From NCBI GenBank assembly GCA_016840285.1, contig JAEOSR010000038.1, forward strand, positions 62,001 to 126,000: a stretch of 64,000 nucleotides of DNA. The letters run 5' to 3'. Below, one piece after another: positions 1 to 9,577 of this stretch (its first letter is position 1; every line of letters starts with the position of its first letter). The translations under genes were made by a program, and so were the position numbers. A model generated the notes under the pieces. The model was given only the letters and a program-made list of their open reading frames with translations. It was not told where the DNA came from and did not search any database. This DNA comes from Candidatus Hodarchaeota archaeon (GTDB taxonomy: Archaea; Asgardarchaeota; Heimdallarchaeia; Hodarchaeales; Hodarchaeaceae).

Positions 1-72
1 AAAATTCTATTATATGAGGAAAAAAAACAGATTTGCTCCTCTGTTCTATTGCTTTATGAGATGTGTTCGAAT

Positions 73-960
73 ATGGAAATTAAAGTAACAAATGTTTATA
101 CAAATGAGTGTCCAGATAACAAAAATCTAAAGGGAGCACATGGCCAAGCGTTTTATATTGCTGTAGGTGATGAGAACATCCTTTTTGATACAGGCGGGAA
201 TTCAGAAGTTCTTTTACACAATCTGAACGAATTAGGATTAGCCCCGCATACAATTACAAAAATATTTTTGTCTCACGGCCACTTTGATCATACTCATGGA
301 TTACCAGGATTGTTAGACTCAATAGATCCGATCAAACCAATTCCAATATTTGGCCATCCTTCTATAACTGAAAATAAAGTGTTTAAGATGGCCATGATTG
401 AAAGAAAAATAGGATTTCCAGAATTATCCGAGGAACAAGAAAATAAGATTGCTCTTCACCTTTCCAGTGACCCAATAGAATTAGCGGAGGGATTAACCTC
501 AACAGGTGAAATATCAAACCGTCCACACCGTGATGGGAGAGAACCCAATGCGTACCACGAGATGGGTGAGACTTTAGAAGTCGATCCAGTTTTTGATGAT
601 CAGTCTGTTGTTATTGACACCGAGGAAGGTCTAGTATTAATAACTGGATGTTGTCATGCAGGATTGTTAAACACTTTAGAACATGTAAAGCAAATGAAAA
701 ATAAATCCTTTAATGCAATAATTGGGGGAACACATATGGTCCGATATTCCAAAAAGGAAGTAGAACAAGTAGCAGATGTATTAGAAGAGGAATATGGCCT
801 TCCAGACCTTTATTTAAACCATTGCACTGATAATTTTCCATTACGTTTAATAAAGAAAACTCCAGTCACTAAAATCTTGAAACAGAGATTTGGAACAACG
901 AAAGTTAAAACCTGTGATGTGGGAACCGAATTAATTTTTAAAACCTCAGGATCCAGTTAG
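73..960 (+). CDS. MBL-fold metallo-hydrolase
   Basis: Metallo-beta-lactamase fold hydrolase of about 295 residues, the usual length for the archaeal subgroup related to the MJ0301 type (annotated as dihydropterin/RFA-P synthase-like). The metal-binding motif SHGHFDHTHG (H68, H70, D72, H73) is complete, an LFDTGG strand precedes it, and the later motifs TGCCHAG and GGTH match the subgroup. I start at ATG 73 because GAGATG lies about 9 bases upstream; TTG 49 and ATG 61 are in frame and also possible. It is probably soluble and cytoplasmic. It converges on the HAD gene with a 12-base gap. Family assignment is firm; substrate is unknown. Confidence 0.85.
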   Translation: MEIKVTNVYTNECPDNKNLKGAHGQAFYIAVGDENILFDTGGNSEVLLHNLNELGLAPHTITKIFLSHGHFDHTHGLPGLLDSIDPIKPIPIFGHPSITENKVFKMAMIERKIGFPELSEEQENKIALHLSSDPIELAEGLTSTGEISNRPHRDGREPNAYHEMGETLEVDPVFDDQSVVIDTEEGLVLITGCCHAGLLNTLEHVKQMKNKSFNAIIGGTHMVRYSKKEVEQVADVLEEEYGLPDLYLNHCTDNFPLRLIKKTPVTKILKQRFGTTKVKTCDVGTELIFKTSGSS

Positions 961-972
961 ATATCTTTTTCA

Positions 973-1644
973 TTATTCATTTGTGATCACTTCTGGAAAA
1001 TCATCATGCAGTTGCTCCCAGCTCTCTATTACTCGTGTTGCTCCATGGTTCATATAATCATCTTTAGAACGATTTTTTAACTGGTGAAATCCTATTCTAT
1101 CGGGAATTAAGACCTGTTTATATGCTGGAAAATACCCAGGAAAATCATCAACAACTTTAACAATAGCTAAACGTTTTATGATTGAAACCAGCAAACGTTT
1201 TCGAGCATCAAGTAGTTTTCCAGACCCCCAATCAGAGGGATCAAACATGATTAATTCCGTATTCACCACTGGAAAGCCAAATTCCCTCAGTTTATTCATG
1301 GTTTGGTCACGGATGTTTTTCAATCGACCTGTAAGGTATATTATTTTACACACTTCTTTCCATTTTTGAAGTATATCAACAGCAAAAGGGATAGGTTTGT
1401 CGTACTTAAGTAATTCAATGCCTATTTTATTTTTACATAACAAGAGATCAAAAAATTGCTCTCTTAGTACTTTGACTCTATCTTTTTGAGTTTGCGATGC
1501 ATATTTGTTAAAAATTTCCTCTTGAGATAGAGTGTGTAAATCCTCAATAGCAATCTCTCGTTCTAATATGGACTCCATTATTTGGTGCGTTCTTGGTTGA
1601 GTATCTATTATTGTATCATCAATATCTATTATCACACCTATCAA
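973..1644 (-). CDS. HAD-superfamily hydrolase
   Basis: Haloacid dehalogenase-type phosphohydrolase, 223 residues. Motif I is DIDDT (nucleophile D7, acid/base D9), motif II is the TGR in IIYLTGR near residue 105, and VVDDFPGYFPAY near residue 165 supplies the acidic motif IV. A helical cap sits between motifs I and II. No ATG lies near the N terminus, so TTG 1644 or the in-frame GTG 1635 must start it. It is monocistronic and convergent with the MBL gene. The substrate cannot be read from sequence; a small phosphomonoesterase is the default inference. Confidence 0.8.
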   Translation of the reverse strand: MIGVIIDIDDTIIDTQPRTHQIMESILEREIAIEDLHTLSQEEIFNKYASQTQKDRVKVLREQFFDLLLCKNKIGIELLKYDKPIPFAVDILQKWKEVCKIIYLTGRLKNIRDQTMNKLREFGFPVVNTELIMFDPSDWGSGKLLDARKRLLVSIIKRLAIVKVVDDFPGYFPAYKQVLIPDRIGFHQLKNRSKDDYMNHGATRVIESWEQLHDDFPEVITNE

Positions 1645-1845
1645 TGTTCTCTAATCTCCATGGAAGAAGAGAAAAATAGCTATTCATGAATCTTTTCCCA
1701 CCTAAGTAAAGCTTTTTACAGCACAAATTCTATGTACTAAAAAGCTATTTTTTTAAATCATACTATTCGGATTTCACTAAATTAAACACTTAGTTATTTT
1801 CTAATTAGTCTTTTTTAGACGGATTAAAGTATTGAGTGTATTTTA

Positions 1846-2409
1846 ATGGCTAATCATACTGATAGAGAAATGACAACACTTGGAGGAGGATGTTTTTGGT
1901 GTCTAGAAGCGATATTTATTGATGTTCAAGGAGTAGAGAAAGTAATCTCGGGCTATTCTGGAGGAAAAGTAGCTAATCCCACATACGAAGAGGTCTGCAG
2001 TGGAACTACTGACCATGCTGAAGTTGTCCAGATTATATTTAATCCGAAATTAATCTCCTTTAGAGAGATCCTAGAAATTTTCTTCTCTATTCATGATCCA
2101 ACACAATTGAATCGTCAGGGCAATGATATTGGTACTCAATATCGTTCCGTGATTTTTTATCACTCTAAGGAACAGAAAGAAGAAGCGAAGAGTTTAATCC
2201 ATGAATTAGAAAGCGAAACTATATGGCCCGACCCAATTGTCACAGAAATTACACCTTTCACAGATTTTTTCTTGGCGGATGATTATCATCAAGACTATCT
2301 CAAAAAAAACCCGAATCAACCCTATTGTCAATTGATTATCATTCCTAAAGTCATGAAATTTCGAGAAAAATATGTAAACAAACTTAAGCCTATCTTACTC
2401 AATTCTTAG
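1846..2409 (+). CDS. msrA: Peptide-methionine (S)-S-oxide reductase MsrA
   Basis: Reduces methionine-S-sulfoxide in proteins, an oxidative-damage repair enzyme of the cytoplasm. The hallmark GGGCFWC sits at residues 13-19 with catalytic C16, followed by the conserved GYSGG near residue 37 and the HDPTQLNRQGNDIGTQYRS block typical of MsrA. Length (187 residues) is normal. No clear Shine-Dalgarno site precedes ATG 1846, so the transcript may have a short leader. The PPOX flavoprotein gene follows after about 14 bases and is probably cotranscribed. The thiols that recycle the enzyme are C19 and a C-terminal cysteine (near residue 175). Assignment is secure. Confidence 0.95.
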   Translation: MANHTDREMTTLGGGCFWCLEAIFIDVQGVEKVISGYSGGKVANPTYEEVCSGTTDHAEVVQIIFNPKLISFREILEIFFSIHDPTQLNRQGNDIGTQYRSVIFYHSKEQKEEAKSLIHELESETIWPDPIVTEITPFTDFFLADDYHQDYLKKNPNQPYCQLIIIPKVMKFREKYVNKLKPILLNS

Positions 2410-2423
2410 TCTAGGTGCTTATC

Positions 2424-2828
2424 ATGTCTGAAGGTCCTTTTTTTAACTTACAAGACAAGAAATATGTCAGTTTAAAGACCTATTACAAAAATGGGAAAGG
2501 AATTGCCACTCCTGTGGAATTTGCTGATAAGGATAGGAAGCTTTACGTAAATACTCGGAAGACATCCTGGAAAGTGAAACGAATTCAAGAAAATCCAAAT
2601 GCGACAATCGCACCCTGTACCATTCGTGGGAAAATCCTTGGAGAGGAAATGGATGTGACTGTTAGAATCCTCTTCAATGATGAAGAATTAAAAATTGCTA
2701 AACAAGCTCTTGATGAGAAGTTCAACAAGGGATTCAACATGATTATGAGATCCCTCTTTACTTTTTTCAGTAAAATTCAATTCTGGAAAGAATCAGATGA
2801 GAGAGCCTTCTTACAAATTTCAGCTTAA
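2424..2828 (+). CDS. PPOX-class (F420/flavin) oxidoreductase-like protein
   Basis: Small split-barrel protein of about 134 residues resembling the pyridoxamine 5'-phosphate oxidase / F420-dependent oxidoreductase family. The pattern of an N-terminal FFNLQDKKYVSLKTY strand, then a KxSWKVKRIQENPNATIAPC segment and a GKILGE turn, is typical of the F420 PPOX group. I take ATG 2424 rather than GTG 2415. It follows msrA closely and converges on the histidine kinase gene, the stop codons overlapping by about 3 bases. It probably binds a deazaflavin or flavin and reduces an unknown substrate. Family call is good, cofactor choice is inference. Confidence 0.75.
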   Translation: MSEGPFFNLQDKKYVSLKTYYKNGKGIATPVEFADKDRKLYVNTRKTSWKVKRIQENPNATIAPCTIRGKILGEEMDVTVRILFNDEELKIAKQALDEKFNKGFNMIMRSLFTFFSKIQFWKESDERAFLQISA

Positions 2829-4819
2829 AAGACAACAGAATATTTTCTTGGTAACGTTACGATAAAAGTGGCTCCGTGACCTAATCCGTTACTTTGGGCT
2901 TTTATGATCCCTTCATGGCCCTCCGCTATCTTCCGGCATAAATATAATCCTAAACCAGTTCCAGAAGCATAATATTCAGTTTCAACGGATACAAATTGAT
3001 CAAATATCTTTTCAAGATTATCGGAAGCTATTCCTGCTCCATTATCTGTGACTGACATCTGGATCATTGTTGGATGAACCTCAAGAGTAAGTTGAATTAA
3101 ACGATGATCTGTGTGAGTATGATTCATGGCATTGCTCACAAGATTATCCAATAATTGTTGTAAACGACTCTTATCTCCTTCAATAATCAGAAGATGATCC
3201 TTTTGACACTCAATTACTTCAAACTGGTCACCTAATAGATTTTTATATGGCTCAACAGCTTCTTGGAAGAATGAACAGAAATCAAAGGGTTTTTTATCGA
3301 TCTTGAAGATCCCCCGCTCTAGTTGCGCAAGGAGGGATACTTCATCTGTTAAACGTTCAAGGCGCCTCAGATTGTTATTAATAGTCTGAAATATTTTCTT
3401 CCGACTTTCATAATCTATTTCATTAACCATATTCTCCAGAAAATCAATATACCCAATAATAACAGTTAGAGGTGTCCTTAATTCATGACTGGTCATCCAT
3501 ACAAAATTATCACGGCGTTGTTCTAGCTCTTTACTTAGTTCTTCTGCTAATTTTTGTTCTGTGATATCACGAGTAATCATCCCTAACCCATCTCCCACCT
3601 TGAAAGTTTGTACCGAAAAAAATCTTTGACCAAATTTGGGATGCGATTCAAAGCTTTCTAAGTAATATGGTTTTCCTGTTCGGAGAACCTCAAGATATTT
3701 TTGATATCTCTTTGATTCTTTAAGATCGGGTATTATTTCGAGAATATTCTTTCCAACTAAGTCTTCTTTTTTCGTCCCAGGAGGGAAATTATCGATTAGA
3801 GCTTGATTACACTCAATTAAGTTTAGATCGGAATCCCAGAGGTCAATTGGATCTGTGGCGGAATAAATAAATGCTCGTAATCTCTCTTCACTTTCCTGTA
3901 ATGCCTGTTCAGCTTTCTTTCTCTCAGTGATGTCCCTGATGAACGTAAAAGTGGCTGGTTTGCCCTGATAAGAGATGACTCCAGTATTAAACTCAACTTC
4001 TATTGTAGAACCATCCTTTCTCCTTAACTTCGTTTCATAAATTGAAGGGACTCTTTCACCCTTTAAACGAGCTTGATAACGCTTATCGATTTCTGGAGTG
4101 ACTTCTGGATGAGTAACTCTATTATACGGTTTATTTTCTAGTTCCTCGACTGTATAACCAAGCATTTTTGCAAATTGGTCATTAATAAAAGCTAAATTGA
4201 AGTCTTGGACTATTGTAATACCATCGTGTGCTCGTTCAACCAAAGAACGATACTTTTCCTCGTTTTCCTGTAACGCTTGTTCCGCTCTCTTTCTCTCGGT
4301 GATGTCCCTAATGAACGTAAAAGCAGCTGGTTTTCCTTGATAAGTGATGACTCCAGAATTAAACTCAACGTCTATTGTTGTACCATTTTTCCTTATTAAC
4401 TTTGTTTCGTAAATGGGAGGGACATTTTTACCCTCTATACGAGCTTGATAACGCTTATCAATTTCTGGAGTGACTTCAGGATGGGTTGTTCTATTATAAG
4501 GCATTTTTTCGAGTTCTTCAACAGTGTAACCGAGCATGTTCGCAAATCGGTTGTTGACAAAAGCTAGTTTGTAATCTTGTGTTATCGCAATTCCATCGTT
4601 TGCCCGTTCAACTAGAATCCGATATTTTTCTTCACTTTCCCGCAATGCTCTTTCAGTTCTCTTAAAGTTTTCAATAGATAATTTATGCATCTCATCCTTA
4701 TTTTCTAACTCATTCTGAAGACACTCGAACTTATGCGATTCTTTACTGATAATCTCCTTTGCATCGGAAGGAATATCGTCCCTTTTTAGTAGTATTTTTA
4801 GACCCATCGGAGTCACCAT
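2825..4819 (-). CDS. Cytoplasmic multi-PAS sensor histidine kinase
   Basis: 664-residue histidine kinase with no membrane segment. A coiled-coil-like N terminus (about 20-60) is followed by PAS domains at about 62-180, 188-306 and 309-425, a HisKA dimerisation domain with the phosphoacceptor H445 in SHELRTPL, and a HATPase domain (DNGAGI near 610, GTGLGL near 635). The first two PAS domains are close duplicates. No receiver domain is attached and no response regulator lies nearby, so its partner is elsewhere. ATG 4819 starts the frame. It likely senses a soluble or redox signal; the ligand is unknown. Confidence 0.9.
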   Translation of the reverse strand: MVTPMGLKILLKRDDIPSDAKEIISKESHKFECLQNELENKDEMHKLSIENFKRTERALRESEEKYRILVERANDGIAITQDYKLAFVNNRFANMLGYTVEELEKMPYNRTTHPEVTPEIDKRYQARIEGKNVPPIYETKLIRKNGTTIDVEFNSGVITYQGKPAAFTFIRDITERKRAEQALQENEEKYRSLVERAHDGITIVQDFNLAFINDQFAKMLGYTVEELENKPYNRVTHPEVTPEIDKRYQARLKGERVPSIYETKLRRKDGSTIEVEFNTGVISYQGKPATFTFIRDITERKKAEQALQESEERLRAFIYSATDPIDLWDSDLNLIECNQALIDNFPPGTKKEDLVGKNILEIIPDLKESKRYQKYLEVLRTGKPYYLESFESHPKFGQRFFSVQTFKVGDGLGMITRDITEQKLAEELSKELEQRRDNFVWMTSHELRTPLTVIIGYIDFLENMVNEIDYESRKKIFQTINNNLRRLERLTDEVSLLAQLERGIFKIDKKPFDFCSFFQEAVEPYKNLLGDQFEVIECQKDHLLIIEGDKSRLQQLLDNLVSNAMNHTHTDHRLIQLTLEVHPTMIQMSVTDNGAGIASDNLEKIFDQFVSVETEYYASGTGLGLYLCRKIAEGHEGIIKAQSNGLGHGATFIVTLPRKYSVVF
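3905..4640 (-). repeat. Tandem duplication of PAS-coding segment
   Basis: Within the kinase gene, about 370 bases coding for PAS1 plus linker are repeated next to each other with few differences; for example TTTCTCTC-GTGATGTCCCT-ATGAACGTAAAAG recurs near 3920 and near 4290. The encoded blocks share ITERK-AEQALQE and THPEVTPEIDKRYQAR. This is a recent intragenic duplication and the boundaries are approximate. Confidence 0.75.
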
Positions 4820-5193
4820 AAATGATTTCTATGATCTATACCAGTTCATATATATTCTCAAAAACAAGCTTAGATTACATTGATTGGCAGAAGATGACAT
4901 GAAACATAATTGGAACCTAAAATAAAATTAACATAAATTTGAAATTTTTCTTTTCAATAACTGGATTTATTCATAAAGCTATGCATTTTTTTGCTTCTAT
5001 AATTTTTATCGTAATTGGTACTTTATTCGGAAGTTAGGTAACAACAAGAGGAATAACGAGTCATTCTGAAGAATTGCCAGGAAGAAAATAGTTAAAAATT
5101 TTTTCTTCTTTCAAGGATAACTATTATCAGATTTATCGCGTTCAATAGACACAAACCTGGACTTAAGTGATCGTCGTTGATGTATTGACTTTT
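4820..5193. other. Intergenic region, no supported gene
   Basis: AT-rich 374-base gap between the kinase start and the 3' end of the serine hydrolase. It should hold the kinase promoter. The only open frame I noted is an 18-codon hydrophobic one from ATG 4981, with no convincing ribosome site; I do not call it. Confidence 0.5.
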
Positions 5194-6630
5194 TTAATTA
5201 GTCTTAATTTTATAATTGACCTTGTGCATAAGATACCTTTCATAGTCAAAGGTTATTTTACCATCCTCATGAAAAGTGAAGATGACATCCATCGTTCCAT
5301 AAGGAGTAATAACATAAAATTTCAGGGGTGTTATGTCTTCTGAGGAAGGAATCAAAGGAAAGGAAAACTTCTCCACCAATTCTCCCTCTAAATATAAGAG
5401 CCCAACCTTTTCCACGACATCCATGACAATTGTTTTTTTATAGGCTTCATATCTCCCCACAATTTTTTCGAAATAGTCTCGACGTTTGATAAAAGGTAAC
5501 TCTTTTTCCGGATCCTTCCCCATTAATAGAATAGAGGCATAATCCAATAAATGTCTTGAAAACCATCCTACATTGTATAATTGGGCAAAAGTGATCTGAA
5601 GTTCAGGTATAAATCCGATGAATCCTCCAGAAACTCCTGATGCTCCACTATGAGTAATTAATGTATAGCCATGGTAATTTTCAACTCGGGACCATCCATA
5701 TCCATAAGTAGTCTTCCCATTATGGAGTAGAAAATTCTCTCCTTTCAGTTTCGTATTATGAGGTTTCTGCATTTCCCTAATTAGATCTTCATTAAGAATT
5801 TGTTTCCCATTAAAGGAACCATTATTGAGATGAAATAGTAAGTAATTGGTTAACTCTCGTACGGACGAGTTAAGCCCTCCAGCTCCAGAATTTATTGGTC
5901 CTGATAAATGAGGTTTAGGTATTCGTTTCATATTCTTATCGATCGTTGTACTGGTATATCCTTTCGAGACGTCCTCATCTTTTTCCAGCTCATCCCTTGA
6001 GAATGTACTTCTTTTCATCTCTAATGGTAAGAACACATGTTCCTTCATGTAATCTTCATACGTTTGGCCAGAAACCTTAGCAATAATCTGACTTAGCATT
6101 GTGTAACCCCCATTGAAATAATAGAATTTTGTTCCAGGAGGATTAAGCACTTCGTCCTTTGCATCGTTTATATGGAACCAAAAATCCTCCCAGTTTCCCA
6201 TTGGAAAATTGGGAAAGGATTCCCCTGAAAATAATTCTTCATTAACGATGCGAAAAACATAATCACTTAACGAAGGTATACTAGAAGCATGGCTCATTAA
6301 ATGATGGATAGTAATAGGATCTTCTTCAAATCCTATCCTCACTGGGATATATTTAGAAATTGGATCGTAAATGTTTAATTTTCCTTCCTGATATAATTGA
6401 AGGAGAGCAACGCAAGTCATTGACTTGGTTATTGAAGCAATACCATATAACGTGTCAATAGTTGCTGATTTTCCTCCCTGCCATTCGCGGGAGCCAAAAG
6501 CCCTTTCATAAACTATTTTATTGTCTTTAGTAATGAGAATAGACATTCCAGGAACTTTGTCATCTCTCATTAATCGCACAGCTTCTCGTTCAAATTTTTC
6601 CTTAAACGTCTCCATTGAAAACTGAGTCAT
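5194..6630 (-). CDS. Serine hydrolase, class C beta-lactamase-like
   Basis: 478-residue serine beta-lactamase-related hydrolase (class C / penicillin-binding-protein fold). The catalytic SxxK is S66-I-T-K69 in GIASITKS, the YxN element is Y171-F-N173, and an HSG motif in ITHSGASGVSGG replaces the KTG triad, as in esterase/peptidase members. The last hundred residues form a DUF3471-like beta tail. There is no signal peptide, so it is probably cytoplasmic. It starts at ATG 6630 and is divergent from the serine dehydratase gene. In archaea such proteins are usually esterases or peptidases, not antibiotic-resistance enzymes; substrate unknown. Confidence 0.85.
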   Translation of the reverse strand: MTQFSMETFKEKFEREAVRLMRDDKVPGMSILITKDNKIVYERAFGSREWQGGKSATIDTLYGIASITKSMTCVALLQLYQEGKLNIYDPISKYIPVRIGFEEDPITIHHLMSHASSIPSLSDYVFRIVNEELFSGESFPNFPMGNWEDFWFHINDAKDEVLNPPGTKFYYFNGGYTMLSQIIAKVSGQTYEDYMKEHVFLPLEMKRSTFSRDELEKDEDVSKGYTSTTIDKNMKRIPKPHLSGPINSGAGGLNSSVRELTNYLLFHLNNGSFNGKQILNEDLIREMQKPHNTKLKGENFLLHNGKTTYGYGWSRVENYHGYTLITHSGASGVSGGFIGFIPELQITFAQLYNVGWFSRHLLDYASILLMGKDPEKELPFIKRRDYFEKIVGRYEAYKKTIVMDVVEKVGLLYLEGELVEKFSFPLIPSSEDITPLKFYVITPYGTMDVIFTFHEDGKITFDYERYLMHKVNYKIKTN

Positions 6631-6784
6631 AGCCTCACCAGTATTTACAATTTAGTAAAAACATATATTCATCTTCTAATTGCACCCCATTAGTAAATTT
6701 TGCGATGAAATTACGATTTATCAAATAATTCTAACGAAATAATTAAAAAAAAATTTCAAGGCTGAAGATTGTAGGTAATATTCC

Positions 6785-8353
6785 ATGGTGATAAAGAAAT
6801 TTCCAAGTATCTTCAATGATGTTATGGGACCAATTATGAGAGGCCCATCGAGTTCTCACTGTGCAGCTTCTGTTCGGATTGGGAAGATAGCGAGGGACTT
6901 AATGGGTGGCAATATTAGAGAAATCTTGATAGAATTTGATACAAAAGGTTCGTTAGCGACAACACATGCCAGTCAAGGATCTGATATGGGACTCTATGGA
7001 GGTTTTCTTGGATGGGATGCCTATGATGAACGATTAGTGAATTCTGCAAAAGCAATCGAAGAAGCAAACATTAAAATAAATATTGAGATTAAAGATTTGA
7101 ACACGAAACATCCTAATACTTACAAGTTAACACTAGAAAATGACGAAGAAACCCACGAAATGGTAGCTATATCCACTGGAGGTGGGATGATAGAAATAAT
7201 CGAGATTGATCATCTTAGAGTATCTATAGTTGGAGATTATCATGAAACCTTAATCTATACTAGTGATGTGGGAGTTCAGAAATTCTTACAGGAAACATTA
7301 CCTACTAAAGAAGTTATTACCAATGAGGGAGCAAACACTGGTTTTATTGAAATAAAAACAACTAAAAGTGTAGACGAAAAAATCATCAATCGACTTAGAA
7401 CTGAATTCAACATATCAGATGTTAAAGAATTAAAACCTGTCTTACCAGTGCTTTCTCGAAAAGGGATGAGAGTACCATTCATTACATGCGAAGAAATGCT
7501 TGAATATAACGAGAACAAGAACTTAGGTCTGTGGGAATTAGCTATTCATTACGAAAGTGCCAGAGGCAATATTTCTACTGATGAAGTTTTCAATCAGATG
7601 CAAAACATCGTCAAGATTATGAAAAGATCCATTTCAGAGGGAATCAAGGGAACTGATTATCATGATAGGATTTTAGGATACCAATCAGGCATTTTTAAGA
7701 CACAAATGGAAGAAAAGAAGTTGCTCAATGGGGGGATCTTAAATCAAATGATTCTATATATTTCCGCAATGATGGAGATAAAAAGTTCTATGGGAGTAAT
7801 AGTCGCTGCTCCTACCGCAGGGGCTTGTGGAACCATACCTGGAGCTTTGATAGGTGCAGCTACCACAATGAAGTTACCAATACGTGAAATTACAAAAGCG
7901 ATGCTTGCTGCAAGCATTATAGGAATATTTATTTCTAATAAATCAACATTCTCTGCTGAACTCGGAGGATGTCAGGCTGAATGTGGTTCAGCTTCGGGAA
8001 TGGCAGCTGCAGGACTTGTTACTTTAATGGAGGGCAACACAAAACAAGCGATAGATGCAGCATCAATGGCATTACAAAACATATTTGGGATGGTATGTGA
8101 TCCTGTAGCTAACAGGGTAGAAGTGCCTTGTCTGGGTAAAAATGTTTTAGCAGCAAGTAATGCACTTTCGTGTGCAAATATGGCACTTGCCAATTTTGAT
8201 GTAGTATTACCGTTAGGAGAAGTAATTGAAGCCATGGATAAGGTAGGTAGAAGTATTCCATTTGAGTTACGATGCACTACATTGGGGGGATTATCTGTTA
8301 CTAAGACATCAAAAAGCTTAGAAAAAAAGCTTAGAAACCTAGAAGATTCTTAA
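6785..8353 (+). CDS. L-serine dehydratase (iron-sulfur), single chain
   Basis: Deaminates L-serine to pyruvate and ammonia with a [4Fe-4S] cluster. One 522-residue chain carries the beta-type domain (MGPIMRGPSSSHCAASVRIG near residues 14-33) and the alpha-type domain (APTAGACGTIPGA near residue 342). Cluster-ligand cysteines are in GACG, GGCQAECGS and MVCDP/VPCLGKN. It starts at ATG 6785. The stop abuts the convergent cyclodeaminase-like gene. The two chains that are separate in many Gram-positive bacteria are fused here, as in enterobacterial SdaA. Amino-acid catabolism is shared with the next gene. Confident. Confidence 0.93.
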   Translation: MVIKKFPSIFNDVMGPIMRGPSSSHCAASVRIGKIARDLMGGNIREILIEFDTKGSLATTHASQGSDMGLYGGFLGWDAYDERLVNSAKAIEEANIKINIEIKDLNTKHPNTYKLTLENDEETHEMVAISTGGGMIEIIEIDHLRVSIVGDYHETLIYTSDVGVQKFLQETLPTKEVITNEGANTGFIEIKTTKSVDEKIINRLRTEFNISDVKELKPVLPVLSRKGMRVPFITCEEMLEYNENKNLGLWELAIHYESARGNISTDEVFNQMQNIVKIMKRSISEGIKGTDYHDRILGYQSGIFKTQMEEKKLLNGGILNQMILYISAMMEIKSSMGVIVAAPTAGACGTIPGALIGAATTMKLPIREITKAMLAASIIGIFISNKSTFSAELGGCQAECGSASGMAAAGLVTLMEGNTKQAIDAASMALQNIFGMVCDPVANRVEVPCLGKNVLAASNALSCANMALANFDVVLPLGEVIEAMDKVGRSIPFELRCTTLGGLSVTKTSKSLEKKLRNLEDS

Positions 8354-9343
8354 TCAAATCTCAACTTCGATTCCTTTTCTCATTTTACGGGCTTTGTCAT
8401 ACACCAACTTTGCTATAGCTGCATCTTGAATTGCCAGTCCTACCGATTTGAAGAGCGTAATTTCTGATTCATTTTCTCTCCCTGCCTTTTTTCCAGTGAC
8501 AATTTCTCCTAATTCAGCATATATGTGCTCTTTTGTTATAACACCCTCATTTATGGGAATAATAAGGTCACCAGCTTCATCAAGACAGGCATTCATTTCA
8601 TCGCAAACCACTTTTGCTTTTCGAACTGTCTCTGTATCTATTTCTCGTGTTTCTGGAGTGTATGCACCAATGGCTGATATGTGTGTTCCAAGTTCAAGCC
8701 ATTCTCCTCGAAACACAGGGATAGAGGAAGTAGTGGCTGTTAAAACAATATCTGATCCTTTTACTACCTCCTCAGGTGATTCTACAGCTTTTATAGTTGG
8801 AACATGAAGTTTTTTGCTCATTCTCTGTGCAAAATCTTCAGCTACATCCTTCCTAATATCGTACACTTTAAACAGTTGAACGTCAGGACGAGACTCGTAA
8901 GCTGCCCATAATTGTGTTGTTCCTTGTACACCAGTCCCAAATAGACCGATGTTATTAACATCTTTTTTTGCTAGGTACTGTATTGCGCATCCTGAAACAG
9001 CACCCGTCCTCATTGCGGTCAAGTAACTCCCATCTATAATGGATATAACATCCCCCGTTTCAGGATCTTGTAAGAGGACTTTCCCAAGGATAGTGGGTAA
9101 GCCATATTTTTCTGGATTTTTTTCAAACACAGTGACAATCTTAACTGCCATTGATCCCATTTGAGGCAAGAAGGCAGGCATATAAAGACTTATTCCGCCT
9201 TCTGTTGGGATTAATATTCGTTGGGGAAGAATAGCTAATCCATTTGATAGTTCTCTAAAAGCATTCTCCATAGCAGCAATAGTTTCTTTCATATTGAGGA
9301 CAGATTCGACATCTGCTCTTGATAAAATTAAGACTTTACTCAT
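8354..9343 (-). CDS. Ornithine cyclodeaminase / alanine dehydrogenase family protein
   Basis: 329-residue member of the OCD/mu-crystallin family. It has the N-terminal substrate domain (AFRELSNG, LYMPAFL), the conserved TAMRTGAVSG segment near residue 110 and a Rossmann nucleotide motif GLFGTGVQG near 135. Members act as ornithine cyclodeaminase, NAD-dependent alanine dehydrogenase (archaeal AF1665 type) or ketimine reductase. Its position tail-to-tail with serine dehydratase suggests amino-acid nitrogen metabolism. AAGGGT upstream of ATG 9343 is a fair ribosome site. Which substrate it uses cannot be settled by eye. Confidence 0.88.
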   Translation of the reverse strand: MSKVLILSRADVESVLNMKETIAAMENAFRELSNGLAILPQRILIPTEGGISLYMPAFLPQMGSMAVKIVTVFEKNPEKYGLPTILGKVLLQDPETGDVISIIDGSYLTAMRTGAVSGCAIQYLAKKDVNNIGLFGTGVQGTTQLWAAYESRPDVQLFKVYDIRKDVAEDFAQRMSKKLHVPTIKAVESPEEVVKGSDIVLTATTSSIPVFRGEWLELGTHISAIGAYTPETREIDTETVRKAKVVCDEMNACLDEAGDLIIPINEGVITKEHIYAELGEIVTGKKAGRENESEITLFKSVGLAIQDAAIAKLVYDKARKMRKGIEVEI

Positions 9344-9530
9344 TGATTTTACCCTTAATCGATTTCAGTCACAAGAGTCTTAATCATTTTGATAATAAAT
9401 ATTCTCAATAAGGATAAAAAATACTAAAAAAACTACAATTGCTAAAAAAATCTTGTTATTATTATTAATTTGATTGTAAATCATTTCTCTCCGTTTTCAA
9501 TGACATACTTCGTTTTTCTTATGATAATGA

Positions 9531-9570
9531 ATATATAAAGACTGAGTTTTCTGTTTAAATCCAAAGGAGG
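9531..9570 (+). promoter_or_regulatory. TATA box and Shine-Dalgarno site of heliorhodopsin gene
   Basis: ATATATAAAG at 9531-9540 is an archaeal box A candidate; the perfect AAAGGAGG at 9563-9570 lies 7 bases before ATG 9578. Both remain intact although the gene behind them is interrupted. Confidence 0.6.
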
Positions 9571-9577
9571 TTGATTA

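Noticed and set aside
8448..8807. Long open frame antisense to the cyclodeaminase gene
   Set aside because: Shadow of a strongly coding gene on the other strand, with no family resemblance.
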